A DNA stretch of 64,000 nucleotides from Cryomorpha ignava (GTDB taxonomy: Bacteria > Bacteroidota > Bacteroidia > Flavobacteriales_D > Cryomorphaceae): contig NZ_JAAGVY010000023.1 of NCBI RefSeq assembly GCF_010686655.1, positions 1 through 64,000 on the forward strand. Reading direction: 5' to 3'. The notes below the pieces were generated by a model. It did not search any database. It worked only from the letters and a program-made list of their open reading frames with translations, and was not told the origin of the DNA. How positions within the stretch are numbered: the stretch's first letter is position 1; each line of letters starts with the position of its first letter. Shown here piece after piece: positions 18,184 through 27,787 of this stretch. Position numbers and translations under genes: made by a program.

Positions 18184-20538
18184 TTACTCCGTTCTTAAAC
18201 TTTTTACAGGGTTTGCTATGGCCGCTTTAATGGCCTGATAGCTCACAGACAACAGGGCAATCAAAACAGCTGCAAGCCCGGCAATGGCAAAAACCCACCA
18301 ATCAATATTTATTCTATACGCGTAATTTTGAAGCCAATCATCCATTATCCACCAAGCAAAGGGAAAGCTGATGATACAGGAAAGACCAACGAGTTTTAAA
18401 AAATCAAGAGACAACGAAGCTGTAAGACCTTGAACGCTGGCACCCAAAATCTTTCGCACGCCAATTTCCTTGGTGCGCTGTTCTGCCGTATAAGCGGCAA
18501 GACCGAAAAGGCCCAAACAGGAAATTAGAATGGCCAGCGCGGCAAAAATTCCCGCTAATTCGCCAATTAGGGTTTCCGTTTTGAACGATTTTTCAAATTG
18601 CTCGTCTGCAAATTTGTATTCAAAAGGATAGCTGGGATTGTTCTGCGCCATGATATTTTTGAGAGCCGGCAATGCATTGGCTAGGTCGGTATTTCGCTTG
18701 AACCGTATGTTTAGGTAATTTCCAGACGCGCTTGCGTAGAGCACAAGCGGCGAACTCTTCTCATATAAATTATTGTAAACAAAATCGTTAACAACTCCAA
18801 CAACCGTCAACGGCTCATTTTCCCACTGAATAGTAGAGCCCACAATATTTTTATTCCCTACAACATCTGCAAAAGCTTGATTGACTATAATGTTGGTACT
18901 ATCGGCATCTGTATTGGCATAAAAATCACGACCCGTTTTGACACTAATTCCCATTGTTTTTAGGTAATCTGGCGTAACTCCTTCGTAGGTTATCATAACC
19001 TGGTTTTCCGGATTTTTACCCTGCCAACTGAAGTTTGCGGCACTGCTGCCTTTATCTAATGGGGTATTTGTGCTCATGGAAACATTGTCCACAAAACCGC
19101 TTTGCAAAAGTTCGTTTTTTATCGGGTCAAAATTCTTTTGAATATTCCCGTTCACACTCGCATAGACCAAATGCTCTTTGTCAAAACCCAGATTTCTGTC
19201 CTTTATATGCTGTATTTGTTGATAGATTAATATGGTGCTGATAATCAATATTACCGAAACGCTAAACTGAGCCACTACTAATCCCTTCCTAACCCATCTG
19301 GCACTTCCTTCTTTTATTTTCAGCCCTTTTAAAACTTTAACGGGTTTAAATGAAGACAGGTAATAGGCCGGAAATATTCCCGAAATAACTCCACACAGTA
19401 GCGTTATACTCAATAAACTACTTAAATGAAGCGGATCAAAAAAATTGACTAAAAGTTCTTTTTCGACAAGAATATTAAAAAAGGGCAATGAGATATAGAT
19501 CAATAACACCGCCAACAGTGTAGCGATGAGCGCCGTGATAATAGACTCGCTCATAAACTGAAAAATCAACCTGTTTTTTCCGGCGCCGAGTACTTTCCTT
19601 ATACCCACTTCCCCTGCCCGTTTTTGGGAACGTGCCGTGCTGAGATTCATAAAATTGATACAAGCGATTATCAAAATAATCCACGCAATAAGGCTGAAGA
19701 GTTTGACATATTTTATTCTTCCGGTGATTTCTTTTCCGTTTTCAAACGTATCATACAGTCTCCATCGAGACATGGGATATAATGACATTTTCATTATGGA
19801 TCCTTTATGCTTTGTGCTTATATAATTGTAGAGTGTTTTATTGATGGCGGTAATATCGGTTTTGGGTTCGAGTTCTGCATAGGTGTTTACGCCGATGCTC
19901 GCCCAGTATTCCAGCCAATTATTCTCTTGTTCGTAGACTTTAAAAGGCAAAAGCCATTCGAACTCAAAAGACATGTTGTCGGGAAGATCTTCTATAATCC
20001 CACTCACAACGTACTCTTTTTCCGTATTGATTTTCACGCTTTTGCCAATAACATTATCTGTGGATCCAAAAATCCTATTTGCTAAATTTTGAGTGAGAAT
20101 TACAGAGTACAGTTGATTGAAAGCAGTAGACGGAGAACCTTTTAAAAATTTCAATTCAAACATGTCCAAAAAAGCAGGATCGACATAATTTCCTTTAGCA
20201 TTTAGGTTCTTTTCGTTTATGGAAAAGAGCTTTTGACTAATTACAGAAGAGCGGGCTGAATTTTCGACCCCTGGTATATCCGCCGACAGATTAGCTGCCA
20301 AAAGCCCAGATGTCGCATCATAAGTATTGATACTGTTTTTATCCGCAAGGAAGGTTTTTATCTTATACAGATCAGCTTTATTAGCAAAATAATCATCAAA
20401 ACTCACTTCATCTTGTACCCAAAGAAAAATCAAACTTGCACAGGCTATCCCAATAGCAAGACCAAAAATATTGAGCGCGCTGTATCCCTTTTGTTTCCAC
20501 AAATTTCGAAAAGCTATTTTGAAGTAATTTTTAAGCAT
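18184..20538 (-). CDS. MacB/FtsX-like ABC permease 6
   Basis: At 784 residues this is the shortest of the eight permeases. It opens MLKNYFKIAFRNLWKQKGY, has FtsX motifs QKRAGEVGIRKVLGAGKNR and RTKEIGVRKILGAS, and ends NPVKSLRTE. The periplasmic segment includes DDYFANKADLYKIKTFLADK, with no strong resemblance to the neighbours. All four membrane blocks appear intact, so it should be functional. Confidence 0.93.
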   Translation of the reverse strand: MLKNYFKIAFRNLWKQKGYSALNIFGLAIGIACASLIFLWVQDEVSFDDYFANKADLYKIKTFLADKNSINTYDATSGLLAANLSADIPGVENSARSSVISQKLFSINEKNLNAKGNYVDPAFLDMFELKFLKGSPSTAFNQLYSVILTQNLANRIFGSTDNVIGKSVKINTEKEYVVSGIIEDLPDNMSFEFEWLLPFKVYEQENNWLEYWASIGVNTYAELEPKTDITAINKTLYNYISTKHKGSIMKMSLYPMSRWRLYDTFENGKEITGRIKYVKLFSLIAWIILIIACINFMNLSTARSQKRAGEVGIRKVLGAGKNRLIFQFMSESIITALIATLLAVLLIYISLPFFNILVEKELLVNFFDPLHLSSLLSITLLCGVISGIFPAYYLSSFKPVKVLKGLKIKEGSARWVRKGLVVAQFSVSVILIISTILIYQQIQHIKDRNLGFDKEHLVYASVNGNIQKNFDPIKNELLQSGFVDNVSMSTNTPLDKGSSAANFSWQGKNPENQVMITYEGVTPDYLKTMGISVKTGRDFYANTDADSTNIIVNQAFADVVGNKNIVGSTIQWENEPLTVVGVVNDFVYNNLYEKSSPLVLYASASGNYLNIRFKRNTDLANALPALKNIMAQNNPSYPFEYKFADEQFEKSFKTETLIGELAGIFAALAILISCLGLFGLAAYTAEQRTKEIGVRKILGASVQGLTASLSLDFLKLVGLSCIISFPFAWWIMDDWLQNYAYRINIDWWVFAIAGLAAVLIALLSVSYQAIKAAIANPVKSLRTE

Positions 20539-20565
20539 GATTGTTCGGTTTTTGGTTGATATAAA
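20539..20565 (-). repeat. 27-bp permease spacer S3
   Basis: The spacer between permeases 7 and 6 is identical to S2 (18157-18183). Confidence 0.7.
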
Positions 20566-23034
20566 TTACTCCATTCTTAAACTTTTTACTGGGTTTGCAA
20601 TAGCAGCTTTTACCGCTTGAATGCTCACCGTAATTATCGCAATTGCCAATGCCGAAGTACCAGCCACGACAAATACCCACCAGGGAATATCTATCCTATA
20701 TGCAAAATCTTGAAGCCATTGGTTCATAGCAAGCCAGGCAATGGGCGAAGCCACAATAACTGCGATGAGTACCAGCCGTAAAAAGTCGGTAGAAAGCAGT
20801 TTTACGATTTCGGCAACATTGGCTCCCAGCACCTTGCGAATACCTATTTCTTTGGTTCGCTGTTGTGCGGTAAATGCTACCAAACCAAAAAGCCCTAAGC
20901 ATGCAATAAAAATAGAAAGGGAAGTAAAAATTCCATAAAGCTTGGCCAATTGCTGGTCTGATCGATATGCGGCATTGAGATCATCTTCCAAAAAGGAATA
21001 TTGAAAAGGGACATCCTGCTGATAGCGCTTCCATTTGTTTTCTATACTGGACAGAAGTTCTTTTGGATCGGCAGATTTGTATTTGACAGTGATAAAAGAA
21101 GTGCCGGTATCATAGCTTTTCGATGTATTCGAGAAAAGCGCGAAAGGCTGGATGGACTGATGCAGCGACTGCAGATTGAAATCTTTCACCACACCTATCA
21201 CCGTATAGTCCTCCATATTGCCACCGGGATAGCGAATTTTTTGACCAACAGGATTTACCCACCCGATTTGTTTGGCAGCAGCCTCATTCAGGACTATAGA
21301 AAGGGAATCATTGAAGCGAGCGTCAAATCCCCGCCCATGTATAATTTGAAGGTCGAGCGTAGAGATAAAATGGTCATCAACCAGATACGATTCCAAAACA
21401 ATATCCTTCGCTACCGCATGATTCGCCTCATTGGTTTGCGGCAGATAAAAATCACCAAAAGACCCCTTTGTGAAAATACTTGTAGAGCTTGTGGCCGCCT
21501 TCACCTGCGGCATCGCAGCCAACTCTTGCCTGAAGAAATCCTCACTTTTACGAAGGGTTTCCGTGTTGCTAATTACCAAAATGTTTTCTTTATCGTAGCC
21601 AAGATCGCGCTGCTGAATATACCTCAACTGAATAAACACAATGAGCGTTGAGATGACCATTACGATGGCGATAACAAACTGAAATACCACCAATCCATTC
21701 CGCAGAAAACCATTTTTAGTAGCGGTTAAACCTCCTTTTAATACGGCAACAGGTTTGAATGAAGAAAGGAAAAATGCGGGATAAATACCGGCGAGAAAAC
21801 CAGTGAGTAAAATCAGTCCTATAAGGATTATCCAAATTCCATTATTGAAAATATCCGTGAAGAAAATCGTTTTTCCCGAAAGGGAATTGAAAAATGGAAG
21901 CAGCAAAAAGACAAGTAAAACGGCGAAACCCGCGGCAATGAGCGTGTATAAAAGAGCTTCCGCCAAAAAGAGTTTCATAAGCTGACTTCGAGGCGAACCC
22001 AATACCTTTCTGATTCCAATTTCTTTATTGCGTTTGCCAGCCTGGGCCGTTGCCAGATTGGTGAAATTCACACAGGCAAGCAGGATGATGAAGAAAGCAA
22101 TGAGACCAAAAATATAAAGGTTCTGAATATCGCCTTGATCCGAAATTGCCGAAACAATCTCTCCCGATCGCAAATGAATGTCGGTAAGTGGCTGTAAATG
22201 AAGATCCCAATGGTTGCCGTTTTTCAAGAACTGTTCGTAAGGTTGACCAATCCGATCGAAGGCTCCTGCGGCCTGGGTTTTCACCATGTCTGGAAATTTT
22301 GACTCCAGACGGGCAAGTGTATTTGGGTCTTTCGCGGCCTGATCAGTCAGCTTTACATACGTGGCCACATTGAGCCATACCCAACTCCAGTTGAAATAGG
22401 CTACATCACCGAAATTCTCGACCGGCATAAGCATATCAAATTTTACTGTGGCCGGAAGGCTCGTAAGGTCTTCAAGAACACCCGTTACTTTGAGCGGTTG
22501 TTTTTCACTTCCGTAAAAAAGTGTTTGACCAATGGGGTTGGTTTCACCAAAATACTTTTTGGCTATTTGATGAGTAACGACCGCACTATTGACCGCTTTC
22601 AAACAGGTGGTGGGATCTCCCTGTGCGAGTGGGTATGAAAGCAACTCAAGGAAATTGGCATCTACAGCGTAAATATTTGTTTCGTTAAAAACCAGCTCGC
22701 CATTTTCCGTTTTGGCTTCAACTACATCTGCATTAGGTCGGTAAATGCGTGTAAAGCTTTCAATTTCAGGAAAATTTTCGACCAAAGCTGCCCCGGCGGG
22801 GGGTGGTGTATAGCCGGCGTAGAAAGCATTATCGCCCATTTTACCATCAATATTGACCCGGTAAATCTGATCAGAATCTTTAAAAAAGGTGTCGTAGCTC
22901 AACTCGTCTTGAATGTATAAGCCAATCAAGATCACACAGGTCAATCCAATAGCCAAACCAAGAATATTAATCAGACTATTCACCCGGTATTTCAGGATAT
23001 TCCGCCACGCTATTTTAAAGTAGTTTTTAAGCAT
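20566..23034 (-). CDS. MacB/FtsX-like ABC permease 7
   Basis: The longest of the eight at 822 residues. It opens MLKNYFKIAWRNILKYRVN, has FtsX motifs GKRNKEIGIRKVLGSPRSQ and RTKEIGIRKVLGAN, and ends NPVKSLRME, with M in place of the usual T. The first periplasmic region is long and contains a predicted helical stretch around QAAKDPNTLARLESKF. It lies 26 bases from permease 8. Confidence 0.93.
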   Translation of the reverse strand: MLKNYFKIAWRNILKYRVNSLINILGLAIGLTCVILIGLYIQDELSYDTFFKDSDQIYRVNIDGKMGDNAFYAGYTPPPAGAALVENFPEIESFTRIYRPNADVVEAKTENGELVFNETNIYAVDANFLELLSYPLAQGDPTTCLKAVNSAVVTHQIAKKYFGETNPIGQTLFYGSEKQPLKVTGVLEDLTSLPATVKFDMLMPVENFGDVAYFNWSWVWLNVATYVKLTDQAAKDPNTLARLESKFPDMVKTQAAGAFDRIGQPYEQFLKNGNHWDLHLQPLTDIHLRSGEIVSAISDQGDIQNLYIFGLIAFFIILLACVNFTNLATAQAGKRNKEIGIRKVLGSPRSQLMKLFLAEALLYTLIAAGFAVLLVFLLLPFFNSLSGKTIFFTDIFNNGIWIILIGLILLTGFLAGIYPAFFLSSFKPVAVLKGGLTATKNGFLRNGLVVFQFVIAIVMVISTLIVFIQLRYIQQRDLGYDKENILVISNTETLRKSEDFFRQELAAMPQVKAATSSTSIFTKGSFGDFYLPQTNEANHAVAKDIVLESYLVDDHFISTLDLQIIHGRGFDARFNDSLSIVLNEAAAKQIGWVNPVGQKIRYPGGNMEDYTVIGVVKDFNLQSLHQSIQPFALFSNTSKSYDTGTSFITVKYKSADPKELLSSIENKWKRYQQDVPFQYSFLEDDLNAAYRSDQQLAKLYGIFTSLSIFIACLGLFGLVAFTAQQRTKEIGIRKVLGANVAEIVKLLSTDFLRLVLIAVIVASPIAWLAMNQWLQDFAYRIDIPWWVFVVAGTSALAIAIITVSIQAVKAAIANPVKSLRME

Positions 23035-23060
23035 TGTATTTTCTTTTACAGGCCATTAAT

Positions 23061-25445
23061 CTATTCTGTCTTTAAGCTTTTAGTTGGGTTTGCTGTAGCC
23101 GATTTTATTGCTTGAATTCCGACTGTAAACGATGTTATGAGTAAAGCGATTAATCCGCTAAGCGCAAACATCCACCACTTAATGCTTATGCTATAAGCAA
23201 AACCTGCCAACCATGCGTTCATAACATACCATGCTATCGGGAAGGCGATAAGCGCCGCAATACCAACAAGTAGCACATAATCTTTAGAAAGCAAAACGAT
23301 AATTTTTACTACACCTGCACCCAGAACTTTTCTGATGCCAATTTCTTTTACCCGCCTTTTAGCCATGAAACTAATTAGACCGAACATACCGAGGCAAGAA
23401 ATAAAAATAGTTAAAAGTGCTACCACATTTACCGTTTTTAGCATCCCTTCAATCAAGCGATATTGGCCACTAACTTTGTCAGTCAAAAATTCCTGTTTGT
23501 ATTCTCTGCGAGAATCGATGTTTCCAATACCAGTTGCAATTTGTTGCTGCACACTTTTTTCGTGTCCTTTTTCAACTCTTGCAGAAAGAAACCGATGAGA
23601 TGCTATAGCATCTCTTTCACGATACAAATGAGCCAGCGGCTCAACCGCGTTTTGCATATCCTGATAATGAAAATCTTCCATTACGCCTATCACAGGATAA
23701 TCTGGTGAACCGCTCTCTTTTCCCTTCAACCGCTTTCCTTCAATAGACTCCCATCCAAGGGCCTTCATCGCCGTTCTATTGATAATTACCGAATTATCTT
23801 CGTCTTTATCGAGATTTTCATCAAAATCCCTACCCATAACCAATGGAATTTCAAGTGTTTTGAGGTAACCCTGATCTGTACGAGCATAACGGGTTCTGAT
23901 TTCATTATCTGTTTCAGGATCATAAAATTGAGTATAATTGAAGTTGTAATCGGAAGGAATGGCCTGACTTACCGAATAGGTTTTAACATAAGGGTTTGCT
24001 TCGAGCTTATTTAAAAGCGTATTGAAACTTGCTGAAGCAGATACCTCATCTTTATATTCCAAATTAATGTTCCCAATAATGACATTTTCTTTGTTGAAAC
24101 CCAAGTCAGCATTTTTCATAAAGCCAATTTGGCTATTCAAGATGATGGCCACACAGATGAATAATATGGCTATAGAAAACTGCAGGACGATAAAAGAATT
24201 GCGAACGAAAAAATTACGCTTGATGGCATCAATCTTTCCCTTTATACCTGTTGAAATTGGTACGGAGATAAACCGTAGTGTTGGAAGTATACCTACTACC
24301 AGGGTAACCAACAATCCTAATCCTATCGCGAAAAGGATGACCGGATAATCCTTTGCAACAGTAAAGGAGATCTTACCAAAATCGGCTCCGTAGATATCGT
24401 TCAATTTTGGCAACAAAATTCCGAGAAAAAGAAGTGCTGAAATAGAGATCGATGCAAATACCAATATGCCATTCTCAATACAAAACTGTATGATGACACT
24501 TCTTTTGGTGCCGCCTAATATTTTACGCACCGCGATATTCTTGGTACGGTGAAACATCGTAGAAGCATTCAGATTGAGCAGATTGATAAGTACAATGAGC
24601 AATACAAAAATCGAAGCTGCTATTGAGCCACTGATAATAGTATCGACCACCGGAATCGAATCCGTTCTCATACCCGCGAAAGGCATTAGCTTTATAGCCG
24701 CAATTGTAGTCGGATTTGAGTAGTTTGTCTCGACCAAATCGTTGATACGCCTTTCAAACTGAGCAATATTCGTAGATGGTCTTAGCTTTAAAAAATTCAT
24801 CGTGAAACTGTCGCTCCAATTGGCACGCGCTTTAAAGCTGGGAATGTCTTCTAAAAGTTTGGTAGGCATTATAACACCCAGACGGAATGCGGAATACGGA
24901 CTTATAGGTTCCAAAACTCCGGTTATCGTTAAGTTCAGCGTGTCATGAACACTTATGATTTTACCAACCGGATTCTCTTCGCCAAAAATTTTGAGGCTGA
25001 CCTTGTTGGTCAGTACAATAGAGTACTTTTTATCCAACGCCGTTTCCGGATCACCATATTTGAATGGCAATGAGAAAACTTGAAAAAATTCGGGTTCTAC
25101 ATAATCCGTCTGTTCTTGGAAATCCAATTCGCCATATTCCAACCACGGTTGAGTCCAGCCTTGTATGTGAGTTGCGGCAATAACTTCCGTAGACGCTTTA
25201 ACGATTTCTTTTAGCAGCGGGTATGGAGTCTGCGAATATGAATCGCCGCCGGTGGTCATCGTTTTTAAATAGTAGATGTTCTCTTGATTCTCAATATTAG
25301 AATCTGCATTATAATAAGCATACACTGAGAAAATAAGGGTTAGTACGCTACCAATTCCTATGCTCAATCCCAGAAGATTAAGACTGGAAAGTAGTTTGTT
25401 TTTCCACAAATTGCGAAGCGATATTTTAATGTGATTCCTGATCAT
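23061..25445 (-). CDS. MacB/FtsX-like ABC permease 8 (most divergent)
   Basis: The 794-residue permease opens MIRNHIKISLRNLWKNKLL. The first FtsX motif is TKNIAVRKILGGTKRS, unlike the KEIGIRK form of the others; the second, RRVKEIGIRKVLGAG, is normal. The end is NPTKSLKTE. It is the first permease after the second ATPase gene, from which it is separated by only 4 bases, so the two are probably coupled and may be the original transporter pair of this unit. Confidence 0.93.
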   Translation of the reverse strand: MIRNHIKISLRNLWKNKLLSSLNLLGLSIGIGSVLTLIFSVYAYYNADSNIENQENIYYLKTMTTGGDSYSQTPYPLLKEIVKASTEVIAATHIQGWTQPWLEYGELDFQEQTDYVEPEFFQVFSLPFKYGDPETALDKKYSIVLTNKVSLKIFGEENPVGKIISVHDTLNLTITGVLEPISPYSAFRLGVIMPTKLLEDIPSFKARANWSDSFTMNFLKLRPSTNIAQFERRINDLVETNYSNPTTIAAIKLMPFAGMRTDSIPVVDTIISGSIAASIFVLLIVLINLLNLNASTMFHRTKNIAVRKILGGTKRSVIIQFCIENGILVFASISISALLFLGILLPKLNDIYGADFGKISFTVAKDYPVILFAIGLGLLVTLVVGILPTLRFISVPISTGIKGKIDAIKRNFFVRNSFIVLQFSIAILFICVAIILNSQIGFMKNADLGFNKENVIIGNINLEYKDEVSASASFNTLLNKLEANPYVKTYSVSQAIPSDYNFNYTQFYDPETDNEIRTRYARTDQGYLKTLEIPLVMGRDFDENLDKDEDNSVIINRTAMKALGWESIEGKRLKGKESGSPDYPVIGVMEDFHYQDMQNAVEPLAHLYRERDAIASHRFLSARVEKGHEKSVQQQIATGIGNIDSRREYKQEFLTDKVSGQYRLIEGMLKTVNVVALLTIFISCLGMFGLISFMAKRRVKEIGIRKVLGAGVVKIIVLLSKDYVLLVGIAALIAFPIAWYVMNAWLAGFAYSISIKWWMFALSGLIALLITSFTVGIQAIKSATANPTKSLKTE

Positions 25446-25449
25446 CTTT

Positions 25450-26139
25450 TTAGTGCGTAAACTCTGATAAAATGTTCTCTGTAACTTTCTGGCCGTCGAG
25501 CATTCTGATAATGCGGTGGCTGTACTTGGCGTCGTGCTCGCTGTGCGTGACCATAATGATGGTGGTACCAGCCGAGTTGAGTTCTGTCAGCAAATCCATT
25601 ACGTCATTTCCATTGCTGCTATCCAGGTTCCCTGTAGGCTCATCGGCAAGGATAAGCTTCGGGTGATTTACCACGGCACGCGCTACAGCCACGCGCTGCT
25701 GCTGCCCACCTGAAAGCTGCTGCGGGAAGTGTTTGCGCCTGTGCATAATCCCCATTTTTTCAAGCACTTCTTCTACCCGCTGTTTGCGTTCTGCTGGTTT
25801 TACACCCGTATAAATCAGCGGAAGTTCCACGTTTTCAAAAACGGTAAGCTCATCTATCAAGTTGAAGCTCTGGAAAACAAATCCGAGGTTATGCTTCCGC
25901 AAATTGGCGCGCTTTCGCTCGTTGTAGCCAGCTACTTCGGTGCCATTAAACAGGAAGCTGCCACCATCAGGATCGTCCAATAGACCCAAAATATTGAGCA
26001 GCGTAGATTTGCCGCAACCCGAAGGCCCCATAACGGCAACGAATTCACCTTCTTTCACTTCAAAAGACAATTTGTTCAAGGCAATGGTCTTCACATCTTC
26101 GGTAGCGTAGTACTTTTCTAAATCTTTTATTTTTATCAT
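25450..26139 (-). CDS. ABC transporter ATPase (MacB/LolD type), canonical
   Basis: The 229-residue nucleotide-binding protein has all canonical motifs: Walker A GPSGCGKST at 38-46, Q-loop FQSFNLIDELTVFENVELP, signature LSGGQQQRVAVARAV, Walker B LILADEPTGNLDS and the switch histidine in VTHSEHDAKYSHRI. It is a stand-alone subunit of the MacB/LolD family and should pair with the permeases downstream. One ATPase gene for seven permeases suggests sharing among them. It lies between the adaptor gene (with repeat copy B between them) and permease 8. Confidence 0.95.
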   Translation of the reverse strand: MIKIKDLEKYYATEDVKTIALNKLSFEVKEGEFVAVMGPSGCGKSTLLNILGLLDDPDGGSFLFNGTEVAGYNERKRANLRKHNLGFVFQSFNLIDELTVFENVELPLIYTGVKPAERKQRVEEVLEKMGIMHRRKHFPQQLSGGQQQRVAVARAVVNHPKLILADEPTGNLDSSNGNDVMDLLTELNSAGTTIIMVTHSEHDAKYSHRIIRMLDGQKVTENILSEFTH

Positions 26140-26152
26140 CTTTTCCTTTAAT

Positions 26153-26275
26153 TGGTGTCTGTTTATATAGTTCGCTATCTGCGTTGCACGCTCTTTTGTA
26201 AACAGTCATTGACATGCGTCAACTCCTTGATTTCCAAAAGTGCGTGCACCTTGCTATCAAACTCTATAATTCAAA
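26153..26275 (-). repeat. MITE-like interspersed element, copy B
   Basis: Read on the minus strand, this stretch lines up with copy A (3160-3356) and copy C (31046-31166): GATAGCAAGGTGCACG, then AAATCAAGGAGT, the hairpin TTGAC-GCAT-GTCAA, TGACTGTTT, GAGCGTGCAACGCAGATAG and AACAGACACCA at the end. The terminal repeats are weaker here. It lies inside the adaptor-ATPase transcript; nothing else is seen in the gap 26140-26408. Confidence 0.6.
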
Positions 26276-26408
26276 CACTTATATTTATATTAAAATAATT
26301 CATTTAATCTTTTTTCAAAAAGTGTGTCCTTGTACATAAAGCTCTTTGCGCTTAACCTCATGCCTCTGGCTTGATCCGAGGTTTGCGACTTGGCGATTAA
26401 AAAAAACA

Positions 26409-27662
26409 TCACTCCTTCAACACCAATTCCTTCACATCCCCATAATTATCATAACTGCTCGTAATCACTTTATCACCGGGATTCAAACCACTTAAAACTT
26501 CGTAGTATTCTGTATTTTGACTACCCAATGAAATATCAGTTCTATAAGCCGTATTCCCATCTTCGCTGATTTTGAAAATCCAGTTTCCACCCGTTTGCTG
26601 AAAAAAGCCACCTTTTGGGATCAATACAGCCTGCTTTTCGTCGCTCAAGGCCAGGCGTATTTGCAATGTCTGTCCCCGTCGTATTCCCTGGGGCACCGAA
26701 TCTGCAAATTGCATATCGACTTGAAAACGGCCACTTGTAACCTGCGTGTAGACCTTCTTGATAACCAACGAATACGATTGGTCATTCATCGTAAAACTCC
26801 CCGTCTGACCAGTGTAAATTCTCGAAATGTAATGCTCATCAATGTCTGCACGGACTTTAAATCCACTCAAAACATCGATTTGTCCCAGGCGGTCACCTTT
26901 GTTTTTAGACTGGCCAATTTCTGCATCGAGCGAAGTAAGCTGTCCTGCGATTGGCGATTTCACAACAAGATCAGCCACTTTGCGACGCATCAAATCCAAT
27001 GCGCTTTGGGTGCGGGCATAGCTGCTTTTTACCTGCTCGTTTTCCTGCATGATGGCGATAGAATCCTCCTTCAAAATTTCGCCCGAAAGCTTCATTCGTT
27101 CTTTTTGATAGTTGTAATCATTTTCGGCTTTAATGAAATCCTGTCTTCCAATGGCTCCCTTTTCATGCAGCACTTTATTGAGTTCATAAACCCGTTTTGA
27201 TTCAATCAAACTACTCTCCACATCGGTGTATTGGTTGAGCTTGTTGATGGTGTTTTGGCGTGCTGCATTTTGCGAAATTTGCATTTGCGTAAGCAAGTTA
27301 TAAACCTGCGTTTCCTGGTTTACAAGGCTCAATTCCAAGTCGGTATTTGAAAGTCTCAAAATCGGATCACCTATTTCCAAAACTTCTCCATCCTCAACAT
27401 ATTTTTCTTCTACACGACCGCCTTCAAGGGCATCGAGATAAATGGTAGTGATAGGAAGCACAATTCCATTTACCGGAATATTTTCCTGAAAAACACCATC
27501 GCTCACCGTACTGATACTCATCCGCTCTATCTCCACGTTCAGTTTCGAAACGCCACTAGCAGAAGCAATCACAAAAACAATAAAGCACAAGAGTAAAAGG
27601 ATACCGCCATAAAGCAGGATTTTCTTGGTACTAAATCGTTTCTTTTCAATTGGGATGTCCAT
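26409..27662 (-). CDS. HlyD/MacA-like periplasmic adaptor (membrane fusion protein)
   Basis: The 417-residue protein has a short cytoplasmic tail, one membrane anchor at about residues 14-34, a barrel/lipoyl half (GGRVEEKYVEDGEVLEIGDPI), a long helical hairpin (about 110-230), the returning lipoyl half (VKSPIAGQLTSLDAEIGQSK), and C-terminal beta domains ending ELVLKE. It should link the inner-membrane permeases with TolC. I take the ATG at 27662: the frame is open to 27962, but those 100 residues are low in quality and overlap the promoter and enhancer boxes. It is the first gene of the unit driven from P1. Confidence 0.92.
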   Translation of the reverse strand: MDIPIEKKRFSTKKILLYGGILLLLCFIVFVIASASGVSKLNVEIERMSISTVSDGVFQENIPVNGIVLPITTIYLDALEGGRVEEKYVEDGEVLEIGDPILRLSNTDLELSLVNQETQVYNLLTQMQISQNAARQNTINKLNQYTDVESSLIESKRVYELNKVLHEKGAIGRQDFIKAENDYNYQKERMKLSGEILKEDSIAIMQENEQVKSSYARTQSALDLMRRKVADLVVKSPIAGQLTSLDAEIGQSKNKGDRLGQIDVLSGFKVRADIDEHYISRIYTGQTGSFTMNDQSYSLVIKKVYTQVTSGRFQVDMQFADSVPQGIRRGQTLQIRLALSDEKQAVLIPKGGFFQQTGGNWIFKISEDGNTAYRTDISLGSQNTEYYEVLSGLNPGDKVITSSYDNYGDVKELVLKE

Positions 27663-27688
27663 TTTACATATCTTTTCATAAAATGGGG

Positions 27689-27704
27689 TGTGAATACAGT
27701 GCCA
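27689..27704 (-). promoter_or_regulatory. Sigma-54-type promoter P1
   Basis: TGGCAC (27704-27699 on the minus strand), then TGTAT and TCACA. The -24 box is perfect and the -12 box weak. It lies 42 bases before the adaptor ATG, as at P2. Confidence 0.6.
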
Positions 27705-27757
27705 GAAACGTTGTGCTATGTTTTTCAGTAATTTACACCTTCGTGAAATATTAAAAG

Positions 27758-27787
27758 TGTTCGGTTTTAATACAGTCTCTGTTCGGT
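27758..27787 (-). promoter_or_regulatory. Paired enhancer boxes upstream of P1
   Basis: ACCGAACA boxes (complement TGTTCGGT at 27758-27765 and 27780-27787), 22 bases apart and 54 bases upstream of the -24 element. The same geometry is present at P2. A further shared block, TTTCACGAA(G/A)GTGTAA, lies between the boxes and the promoter. Confidence 0.65.

Noticed and set aside
18184-20538. Permease 6 as a truncated copy because it is the shortest
   Set aside because: All membrane blocks, both FtsX motifs and the conserved end are present; the length difference lies in the periplasmic loops.
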